Source: an uncultured Synergistales bacterium
GTDB taxonomy: Bacteria > Synergistota > Synergistia > Synergistales > Aminobacteriaceae
Direction of reading: 5' to 3'
DNA length: 12,737 nucleotides
NCBI GenBank assembly: GCA_905234205.1
Contig: CAJOGG010000061.1
Span: 1 to 12,737, forward strand
In this document: positions 6,445 through 12,737 of the stretch, in pieces
Position numbering within the stretch: the first letter of the stretch is position 1
Layout: each line of letters opens with the position of its first letter
The notes under the pieces: model-generated
The model's input: the letters and a program-made list of their open reading frames with translations, nothing else
Databases searched by the model: none
Told to the model about the DNA's origin: nothing
Made by a program: the position numbers and the translations under genes

Positions 6445-9400
6445 ATGAACCCTAATGAACTCTGTTTTACCGTGTTAGGTTCAAGCGGGGCTGGTAAGAC
6501 AACTTTACTTGCCTGCATGAACAAGTTCTTCAGTGAGATATTCGCCGGTGTGTTCTCCCCTGGTGATACGAAATCGTTTGAGATACTGGCGAACTCATAC
6601 AAAGCCCTCGAGAACGAAGCTAACGACTCCGAGCATTTGGATTTTGGAATCGCCATCACTAACACCGAAGAAGAGCGCGAATACGTTTTCAACATTGATA
6701 CTAAGAGCTACAAACTTCCTGTGCGTTTCTATGATTTTCCGGGCGGCTGGCTGAACTCTGAGGACAAAGAAAATTACAACAAGCTCTACGAAATTGTCAA
6801 TCGCTCTGAAATTATATTTGTCGTCCTCAATGCTCCTTATCTCATGGAATACAACGGGAAATTTATTGAGCGTGCAAAAATTAACGAGATACAAAACTTA
6901 TTAAGCCAGACTCTACAAAATTGTGTTGATGATAAATTAGTCTTGATCGTACCGATGAAGTGCGAGAAGTACATGAATGAATTAGATAATTTATACGGCA
7001 GGATTAACGATGCTTTTCATGACACAATAGGGCTTGCCAACAATAACAACAAAGTCGCGCTTGCTGTGGTACCAGTTTGCACAATAGGTAACGCCAAGTT
7101 CAGCAGATTTGATTTTGAAGGTGAAGAGATCGTCAGAGAAGTTTTCCGTAAACAAGCTAATTCAATCTTCGCCCCCAAAGATATCGACCAACCCTTACGC
7201 TTCGCAATGAGCTTCTTTCTGAATCATTTCAACTTGCCACAAGACTTGAGAATCATTGCTGACCAAATTCAGAAAGACATTAAGATAGACCAGGCGAAAA
7301 TTTTATCAGGAGCTGGCTTGATAACTGGCGATGGAATAACACAACGTAAATCCCTAGATTCTGTTGAGCCTACTCCACAAAAAACATCAACAGAACCAAT
7401 AAAACTTAAAAGGCAGCATAAGACTGGTAGCAAGTACAAAATTGCTCTTATGGGAGCGTCTGGAGTTGGCAAAACAGTTTTCCTTGGCTCATATTTCAAA
7501 CTTGTATACGAAGATGCAAAGGGCCAACATTCGATCGACATTAAGGCGCAAGAGTCCATTAACAGAATTACAGGCTTGATTCATAAACTTTTTGTCGATA
7601 AAGAAAGAGTCATAGGAACGTCTGAACGTGTAGATTTTAGCTTCTCCGTGAACGATGAAGACGTGAAAATGGATATTGAGCTTTTTGACGTAGAAGGCGG
7701 TACAACTACGGATATAAATTCTTGGATAAGGGGCAAGATTCTCCCTGACCTGTTGGACGCTGACGGAGCTTTATTCTTCATGTCTGGCTATGATCTCGTA
7801 CACAATCGCGAAAAAATTTTGAAGGATAACATGGTCTTCAGCAGAGCTATTTCGATTCTACGAGAACAAGATATTGATATTCCGATTCAGTTCGTGCTGA
7901 CTAAAGGCGACAAAATACCAGAAGTTTCAATCGATGAGCTGAAGAAGCATATTGCAGCGTTAATCAAGAGAGCCACAAATTCAACTCATGCGGAAAATTT
8001 CCTGGATAAGAGATTCTTCCAGAAAGGTAAGCATGTAAACGTCTATAAATCCGAGTCAATGGGCAAATGGCCTTCCGATACTGTCTTACCAACAAATTAT
8101 GAGCCCAAAAACGTAACCGAACCAATGGATGAACTTATAACACTAATGTACAAGTCTCGCACTGGATATAATAAGGCTAAATGGATCATTCGTGCTATTG
8201 TTGCGGCTGTCGTTGCTGGCGTTTTGTGGGGAGGCTTGTACTTTTGGGATCAGAACAACTGGAACAGAACTTTGGAGAAAGTCGAACAGGCTTTGAGGAG
8301 AGCTGATTACCCCGTCGCGCAAAAACTCCTTGAGGATTTCAAGTCGCCATCTTTCTTATATCCGAAATTCATCAGAGCCGATAACAAAATTTATGAAGGT
8401 TATGCAAAATATGAGGCCGCCTTGTATTCGTTAGTGCAGTCGGACTTGGCCACAATTAATGAGGATACTTTGCCAGCTATGACTCAAGATTTTCAGGAAG
8501 CAGAACAAAGAATCGAAAGTTATCTCAAAGTTAGGAATTTCGCTACGGTCGCCCCCGCTCATTATGAACATGTACGCAGCAAAAAATGGTACTTCAGTCT
8601 AGGGAAACTCTTCAATTATGACCTCAATCAGGCAATATCATCACCTGATAACCTCATGTCGATAATCTTAGAATGTCTTGATCAAACTGTACCAGATTCA
8701 TGGAAGCCCAGAGTTAATGAGAAAATTGAAAGCCTTGTGCGTGCATGGTGTAGAGCTTTGCCGACAAACGTTCAACCAACTGTGCTTGAGTCTTATATCA
8801 CAGCAGCTGATTCGTTAATCAACAGTCAAAAACTCTCGAATAAGGTTGAAAATTATCTTGAGGATCAGAAGCAGATCTGGACAAGTTACTACGTTGAGTT
8901 CGTTAAACAATGCCTAGCTAATTACAGACAAGAGTCCGACATTCCACAGCTAAAATCCCTCATGAATGATTACCCCAATATGCCTGCGCCTGCTAAGGAT
9001 ACTTTGTTGAAAGGGATTCAGGAACTTGAAAGCATACGCATTGATAAACTCGCAAGTAATCTCGCAAAAGCTAGATCGCTTGAAGAACTCTCAAAAGGAG
9101 TCTCAAAACTCGGTGCAGATATAAATAATGACGTTATTCAAAGTGTGTTAATTTCGACAATGCAGGGTCTTATGAAGGATCAATTGAGTCAGATACGTGA
9201 AACAGCTACGGGATTTATCAAGGACGAACGTTTTGCAGATGGCCGTAAGAAAGTTTCTGATAGCTGTAATCTCCTGCGCAATTCCATTAGGCCGTTGATA
9301 GCCTCAAAGCAAGATAACACAATGTTAAAACCAGTTGACGATTTCGAGAAAGCCTTGACGCTTGAAATACATGACTCCCACTTGAACTTATGCAGACAGG

Positions 9401-9909
9401 AATTTAACAGGAACAGAAACTCACGCAACGTTAGCGATATTGCAGCATGTATAAGCAGCTTAAACGACTTTATCAGGACTTGGCCAAGTTCAGACGAGGC
9501 AGAAACAGTTAAGCAAGTGTTGAACTTCTTGACCACGATTCAAAACGGCGTACAAGGAACGATTTATATTAACAGAGGCGATTTCTCAAAGAACACAAAC
9601 TGGTTTATGGATCCAGATGTGTATGTGAATGTTATGCGCGGTAATGAAACTCTTCATCATACAAAGACAATTCATGACGATAGGCCAAATTTCAATGAGA
9701 GAATGAATTATGAATGGAAGATCAATAACTCTCCTTTGGAGTTCATTGCGCTTAACGATGTGTGGGGTAATGATAAAGCATTGCTAAGACGACAAGTAAA
9801 TGTTTCTGGCTTCTTCGGCTACAAGAATCTCACAAGGAAATTGCAGGACGGAAAAAATACACTTGATATAAGTTTCGGTGTATCCATTCCCAAATGTCCT
9901 TGGGAGTAA
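6445..9909 (+). CDS. Large membrane-anchored tandem-GTPase protein with C2-like C-terminus
   Basis: A 1154-residue multidomain protein that I cannot assign to a named family. Domain 1 (about 5-270) has the P-loop GSSGAGKTT (12-20) and a DxxG switch DFPG (97-100), but a degenerate fourth motif (PMKCE, 170-174). A linker (about 285-328) leads to domain 2 (about 330-570), with P-loop GASGVGKT (337-344), DVEG (415-418) and an intact TKGD (486-489). One membrane segment lies at about 579-601, with basic residues before it, so both GTPases should be cytoplasmic and the rest outside. Residues 602-1037 look entirely helical. Residues 1038-1154 look like a C2-type beta sandwich (DPDVYVNV, then KTIHDDRPNFNERMNYEW). 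The two-GTPase layout recalls the double-GTPase proteins described from bacterial conflict systems, but I infer that from layout alone. AAAGGA upstream gives an acceptable ribosome site. The stop lies five bases before the next gene. Confidence 0.85.
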   Translation: MNPNELCFTVLGSSGAGKTTLLACMNKFFSEIFAGVFSPGDTKSFEILANSYKALENEANDSEHLDFGIAITNTEEEREYVFNIDTKSYKLPVRFYDFPGGWLNSEDKENYNKLYEIVNRSEIIFVVLNAPYLMEYNGKFIERAKINEIQNLLSQTLQNCVDDKLVLIVPMKCEKYMNELDNLYGRINDAFHDTIGLANNNNKVALAVVPVCTIGNAKFSRFDFEGEEIVREVFRKQANSIFAPKDIDQPLRFAMSFFLNHFNLPQDLRIIADQIQKDIKIDQAKILSGAGLITGDGITQRKSLDSVEPTPQKTSTEPIKLKRQHKTGSKYKIALMGASGVGKTVFLGSYFKLVYEDAKGQHSIDIKAQESINRITGLIHKLFVDKERVIGTSERVDFSFSVNDEDVKMDIELFDVEGGTTTDINSWIRGKILPDLLDADGALFFMSGYDLVHNREKILKDNMVFSRAISILREQDIDIPIQFVLTKGDKIPEVSIDELKKHIAALIKRATNSTHAENFLDKRFFQKGKHVNVYKSESMGKWPSDTVLPTNYEPKNVTEPMDELITLMYKSRTGYNKAKWIIRAIVAAVVAGVLWGGLYFWDQNNWNRTLEKVEQALRRADYPVAQKLLEDFKSPSFLYPKFIRADNKIYEGYAKYEAALYSLVQSDLATINEDTLPAMTQDFQEAEQRIESYLKVRNFATVAPAHYEHVRSKKWYFSLGKLFNYDLNQAISSPDNLMSIILECLDQTVPDSWKPRVNEKIESLVRAWCRALPTNVQPTVLESYITAADSLINSQKLSNKVENYLEDQKQIWTSYYVEFVKQCLANYRQESDIPQLKSLMNDYPNMPAPAKDTLLKGIQELESIRIDKLASNLAKARSLEELSKGVSKLGADINNDVIQSVLISTMQGLMKDQLSQIRETATGFIKDERFADGRKKVSDSCNLLRNSIRPLIASKQDNTMLKPVDDFEKALTLEIHDSHLNLCRQEFNRNRNSRNVSDIAACISSLNDFIRTWPSSDEAETVKQVLNFLTTIQNGVQGTIYINRGDFSKNTNWFMDPDVYVNVMRGNETLHHTKTIHDDRPNFNERMNYEWKINNSPLEFIALNDVWGNDKALLRRQVNVSGFFGYKNLTRKLQDGKNTLDISFGVSIPKCPWE
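9902..9906 (+). promoter_or_regulatory. Ribosome binding site deciding the start of the partner gene
   Basis: GGGAG eight bases before the ATG at 9915. The earlier in-frame ATG at 9894 has no purine-rich site ahead of it, so 9915 is the better start. The site overlaps the last codons of the GTPase gene, which favours translational coupling. Confidence 0.65.
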
Positions 9910-9914
9910 GTGTT

Positions 9915-11021
9915 ATGAGGCAACTATCATATTTCATTTTCACGTCGGGAGAAGAGGGAGTCCACGGGCTTGATTGGGGTATAAAATTTGCCTCATCTGT
10001 CCTTGGGGATCATAATCAGCTTGATACTAGCTATAGGGATTTATTACGCGAGTTTAATTTGTCTCCAAACCTTGAACGACCGCAAAATGGTGTTGGGATT
10101 CTCTTGCTAAAGTGGACGATGAATTTACTTGTGTTTGTTTTTCCCGGGGAAGATTTATACGGACGGCAAAACACAATAGCCATTGCCTGTAACGTTCCAG
10201 TGGATATTGTAAGAGATAAAAGCGTTCGCGAAGTTGCTCGCAGAATATGGAGTGCCAACGATTTAGCCGGCATTGCACAACGTGGCGGATTTCGTCCTGA
10301 TGTTATTGTCTTTCCCGATGAAGCTGTTGAATATCCGTTCGTTACGTCAAGCATTTTGATGAAGTGGCCAAGTGATGAGCTTGGTTATTTCTCGATTAAT
10401 CGCAACATTAGGGAACTTCATAGACATTCAGTGAAAGTTGAAGAGCCTGTAATCGTGCCTCCTAAACCTCGGGCCAAGTTGTTAGTAATAATAGCTGCCT
10501 GCGTGATCGTTGGAGTTGTTGGGATATTCGCGTTATTGCCCCCAAAAAACATAGAGCCAGAGATTAAACCGAAAGAGATTGAAAGCGTTGACAATGTGCC
10601 AGAAATTTCACTCGACGTTCCTGAAATAATGCCTACATTGGCTAGTAGTGATGACACCAGCAACGACATAATAACCGATAGCGTAAGAGAAGATCTTTAT
10701 GACCTGTTAAAGCCTCTTCGTAGTGAACGCAGTGAAGTTAAACTTGCTGAAGCTAAACTCAAGCTTGATAGTATTCCTAGGATTGCAGGCGAAAAATTAT
10801 ACGTGGCATTCAGAAATGGTCAGTATGGCAGCATTAGAAAAGATATATTTGATGAACTCGAACGGAAATTAACTATTGAGAGTAGAAACGATAGCATCAG
10901 AAGAATCGAAATCACTTTTGATAGCGACGACAGGTTACGAGCTATGAACGGGGATATATCGTTTGATTTGTGCGTTGAGATTTTTGTTGACCAACTATTA
11001 AAGGAAGGTGAATTGCGTTGA
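9915..11021 (+). CDS. Single-pass membrane protein, putative GTPase partner
   Basis: A 368-residue protein not recognised as a named family. Residues 1-170 form a soluble alpha/beta-looking domain (QLSYFIFTSGEEGVHGLDWG near the start; GRQNTIAIACNVP and a helix with REVARRIW in the middle). A basic-proline stretch leads into one membrane segment at about 188-210 (LLVIIAACVIVGVVGIFALL). An acidic, proline-rich linker follows, then a folded outside domain (about 255-368) ending in DLCVEIFVDQLL. Positive charges before the membrane segment put the N-terminus in the cytoplasm, the same side as the GTPases of the upstream gene, so this may be the GTPase's partner or sensor (inference). Its last 75 residues resemble two stretches of the next gene product. 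I chose the ATG at 9915 for its ribosome site. The stop overlaps the next start (TTGA), so the genes are coupled. Confidence 0.82.
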   Translation: MRQLSYFIFTSGEEGVHGLDWGIKFASSVLGDHNQLDTSYRDLLREFNLSPNLERPQNGVGILLLKWTMNLLVFVFPGEDLYGRQNTIAIACNVPVDIVRDKSVREVARRIWSANDLAGIAQRGGFRPDVIVFPDEAVEYPFVTSSILMKWPSDELGYFSINRNIRELHRHSVKVEEPVIVPPKPRAKLLVIIAACVIVGVVGIFALLPPKNIEPEIKPKEIESVDNVPEISLDVPEIMPTLASSDDTSNDIITDSVREDLYDLLKPLRSERSEVKLAEAKLKLDSIPRIAGEKLYVAFRNGQYGSIRKDIFDELERKLTIESRNDSIRRIEITFDSDDRLRAMNGDISFDLCVEIFVDQLLKEGELR

Positions 11022-12007
11022 GGAAATTTTATATATGCATATGCTTGTCCCTGATAAGTTTATTCTGCATAAGGAGCGCTTATTCGGAGCCTATAACGTT
11101 CTCTGTAACTATTGACCCTGAAAATTTTGAGGCATGTTCCGAACCTGTCTGTCAATTGTTATCGAAAATATGCTCTGATTACAGCAAGGATTTTGAGGCA
11201 TTGGCTAACAACCCAGAAGCAAGCAACATCAATATCAAAATCTATCACGAGTGCTCATGGCTATCATGGTTAAAAAATAAAACGCTCCCGAAATTATCAA
11301 AGCAAGAAAGTATAGCCACGAATGAAATTATTTCAGAACCACTACAGGCGCCAGAAAAATACCCATGGTTGAAGAAATTCAAATTCCTTGATGAAGACGC
11401 GTTGGTGAAAATTGACTCGGTCAACAAGATTCGTGACGTTGATTTCTTTATTGAAGGCGATTTGACATATTGTAGAGTGTTCCCTAATGGTTCTCCGGCA
11501 AATTATGGCTTCATCAATAGAGAAAAAATTAGAGAAGCTCTCCGTGGACTTTATGATGGTGAATTATCCATAACTGGAAAACGTTCATTTAGTTTCAAAA
11601 GCTCACGTGGAGATGCAAGTTTTATAGCTGACTCGGCATTGTTATCTTTTGAATCAGTTAAGTTCGTCAGTGCAGATAAACAAAAACTTGAAGACGTCAG
11701 GCAAGATTACGGCCAAACACGATATTTTTTCAGAACTGATAGCGAGGGTGTGTATTTTGTTGCTGTCGAGGGAGATAAAGAACGCTTTTACCTTGCTGCG
11801 GGAGATTATGTGGTCAGCCGTGAACGATTACGCGAAATTCTTTCAAATGAGCAACGAATCAATTACGATCCAGAAAGCGAGATTATGACGTTTAATTTAT
11901 GGACGCCTGATAACGAATTGACGGATCAAAATATTAACGCTTGTATCGAGATATTTATATCGCAGCTTATACAAAATTGTGAACAGATTGATACAGCACG
12001 CTGGTAA
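11018..12007 (+). CDS. Secreted protein with duplicated module shared with upstream gene
   Basis: A 329-residue protein of unknown family with a clear Sec signal peptide: RK at the start, a hydrophobic core to about residue 19, and likely cleavage after SAYS (23). There is no lipobox, so it should be soluble in the periplasm or secreted. It starts at TTG 11018, overlapping the previous stop, with GGAAGGTG seven bases ahead; no in-frame ATG would keep the signal peptide. Residues 143-193 and 236-292 look like copies of one module: compare NREKIREALRGL with SRERLREILSNE, each followed by two short strands (ITGKRSFSF; DPESEIMTFNL). The second copy ends in ACIEIFISQLI, closely matching CVEIFVDQLL at the end of the upstream membrane protein. 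Residues 45-86 resemble the start of the downstream repeat protein. Together these make it a component of the same system. Confidence 0.82.
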   Translation: MRKFYICICLSLISLFCIRSAYSEPITFSVTIDPENFEACSEPVCQLLSKICSDYSKDFEALANNPEASNINIKIYHECSWLSWLKNKTLPKLSKQESIATNEIISEPLQAPEKYPWLKKFKFLDEDALVKIDSVNKIRDVDFFIEGDLTYCRVFPNGSPANYGFINREKIREALRGLYDGELSITGKRSFSFKSSRGDASFIADSALLSFESVKFVSADKQKLEDVRQDYGQTRYFFRTDSEGVYFVAVEGDKERFYLAAGDYVVSRERLREILSNEQRINYDPESEIMTFNLWTPDNELTDQNINACIEIFISQLIQNCEQIDTARW

Positions 12008-12028
12008 TTTTAGGAGGTCGATAGAGGC

Positions 12029-12169
12029 ATGAAAAAGTTAGTTCTCATAATCGCATTGCTTGCGGTCGCGCTGCCTTCGGCCCTGGCTCAGAACAACCCG
12101 TATAGCATCGACGATGTCTGCTTCGAGTATTTCCGCATGACCGAGAGCCTGGTGGAGGACATTACTTGA
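12029..12169 (+). CDS. Signal-peptide 5' fragment of a frameshifted or mosaic gene
   Basis: AGGAGGT at 12012-12018 lies ten bases before an ATG that opens only 46 codons. The product is a textbook Sec signal peptide (KK, then LVLIIALLAVALPSALA, cleavage before QNN) followed by 26 residues (PYSIDDVCFEYFRMTE and so on), then TGA at 12167-12169. It is too short to be a complete secreted protein. The repeat-protein frame opens in +1 over its last codons. From 12050 the segment is markedly richer in GC than everything around it, with CTG, GCC and GAG codons. It may be the true N-terminus of the repeat protein broken by a one-base indel, or a foreign 5' end joined to it. The PYSIDD segment vaguely recalls N-termini of some Bacteroidales envelope proteins; that is unchecked memory. 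Confidence 0.5.
   Translation: MKKLVLIIALLAVALPSALAQNNPYSIDDVCFEYFRMTESLVEDIT
12050..12160. other. GC-rich patch ending at the frame break
   Basis: By hand count 65 of 110 bases (59%) at 12051-12160 are G or C, against 41 of 110 (37%) at 12161-12270. The rest of the operon is close to the lower value. The right edge falls within about ten bases of the frame break, which points to a junction between sequences of different origin. Confidence 0.7.
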
Positions 12170-12737
12170 GCTTGTATCCTCACAAGATACAGGCACTGAT
12201 ATTTTCATAAACGTGACTCATAGCTCTTCATGGTCGCTTGAAAAAAGTATTGAGGCTCTAAAATCATCTGGAATTGATCAACTTATCCCATATGGAGAAA
12301 CCGGGCTTGAATATCTTAGATCACATGGAGGAGAAGGCTGGCGATATATTGAAGAATGCGGAGAAGCGGGGCTGAATTTCCTGAAAGTTTGCGGCCAAGC
12401 TGGATTGGAGTACATATTATCGGAAGGGGCCGACGGCTGGGAATATTTGCAGAGGTGCGGCGATGCTGGTATCGAGTTTCTAAAATCACTTGGAAATGTT
12501 GCGCTATATTTATTACTCAACGGCAATCAATTTGGCTATTTCGTGCAATACTTGGGAGAAGACGGCCTTAAAGTCTTGATGCCATATGCTAACGAGGCAT
12601 TGAATTACCTAATGGCTAATGGAGACGAGGCTTGGGACTACCTTAAAGATTGTAGCGTTAAGGGCTTTGAGTTCCTTAAAGCGTGCGGCGAGAACGGACT
12701 CGATTATATTCTCTCGTTCGGTAAAGCTGGCCTCGAT
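12141..12737 (+). CDS. Secreted 11-residue-repeat protein, frame without a start, runs off window
   Basis: The third forward frame is open from 12141 (after a TGA at 12138) to the window end with no usable start codon or ribosome site, so it must join the upstream signal-peptide frame or be a pseudogene. Protein-like sequence begins at about 12162 with LLELVSSQDTGTDIFINVTH and SSSWSLEKS. This resembles residues 45-86 of the preceding secreted protein (INIKIYHECSW). From 12294 it becomes a tandem array of 11-residue units with consensus G-x-x-G-[LW]-x-[YF]-[LI]-x-x-C. The units look like short amphipathic helices separated by glycines, suggesting a helical solenoid. I know no named family that fits. 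If the signal peptide belongs to it, it is exported and acts outside the inner membrane with the other products of this operon. Confidence 0.75.
12294..12737 (+). repeat. Coding tandem repeat, 33-base unit with 99-base higher order
   Basis: Thirteen whole units and part of a fourteenth start at 12294, 12327, 12360, 12393, 12426, 12459, 12492, 12522, 12555, 12588, 12621, 12654, 12687 and 12720. All are 11 codons except the seventh, which is 10. The best-conserved forms are GEAGLNFLKVC, GADGWEYLQRC and GENGLDYILSF. Units fall into threes: a Trp unit, an FLK unit and a YIL unit at 12327-12425, returning at 12621-12719. Conservation is at protein level; the bases are well diverged, so the array is old and under selection. 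Confidence 0.85.

Noticed and set aside
6114..6695. A 193-codon minus-strand ORF across the permease/GTPase junction
   Set aside because: It is antisense to conserved permease motifs and the first P-loop, and its product looks like reverse-complement noise.
9894..9914. ATG at 9894 as the start of the partner gene
   Set aside because: It has no Shine-Dalgarno, while the ATG at 9915 has GGGAG eight bases ahead.
12278..12526. An 82-codon minus-strand ORF with Ser/Pro/Tyr repeats
   Set aside because: Its periodicity is only the complement of the plus-strand repeats. It has no ribosome site and a composition unlike neighbouring proteins.
12356..12571. A 71-codon forward ORF inside the repeat region
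   Set aside because: It is a shadow. The other forward frame gives a regular 11-residue repeat protein over the same bases, while this one gives Arg/Trp-rich sequence with no pattern.
12294..12737. CRISPR-like array because of the 33-base period
   Set aside because: The units are contiguous coding repeats without spacers, diverged in bases but conserved in residues.

Overview
The window looks like a bacterial chromosome segment from an AT-rich anaerobe (roughly 40% GC by eye). Frequent GGAGG-type ribosome sites, TTG starts, a flavodiiron protein carrying its own rubredoxin, and an anaerobe-type TSCPD protein support this. Several products are built for an envelope with a periplasm. A Synergistota-like Gram-negative anaerobe would fit, but that is a guess from gene content.

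Bases 1-3469 (+) form a tight housekeeping run: an HI0933/YhiN-type flavoprotein cut by the window start, type III pantothenate kinase (coaX), a DusB-like tRNA-dihydrouridine synthase overlapping coaX by 20 bases, a small TSCPD-domain protein, and a 105-residue charged protein of unknown function. A hairpin at 3473-3496 separates this run from the convergent gene at 3501-5000 (-). That gene encodes a flavodiiron protein with a C-terminal rubredoxin and, unusually, a twin-arginine export signal. A divergent intergenic region (5001-5310) holds a -10 element for each side and ends in a T9G10 tract placed as the ribosome-binding region of the next gene.

Bases 5311-12737 (+) read as one transcription unit and are the accessory, interesting part. 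The order is an AI-2E-family permease; a 1154-residue protein with two tandem P-loop GTPase domains, one membrane segment, a long helical region and a C2-like end; a single-pass membrane protein; a secreted protein; and a broken or frameshifted gene for a secreted protein built of 11-residue repeats that runs off the window. The membrane protein and the secreted protein share a C-terminal module, and the secreted protein and the repeat protein share an N-terminal region. The products therefore look like parts of one system. By inference, a cytoplasmic GTP switch is linked through the inner membrane to periplasmic or exported parts. I do not recognise it as a named system.

At 12050-12160 base composition jumps to 59% GC (hand count), against 37% in the next 110 bases. 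The reading frame breaks at the same place, so the 5' end of the repeat gene looks like a mosaic junction, a frameshift, or an assembly error.
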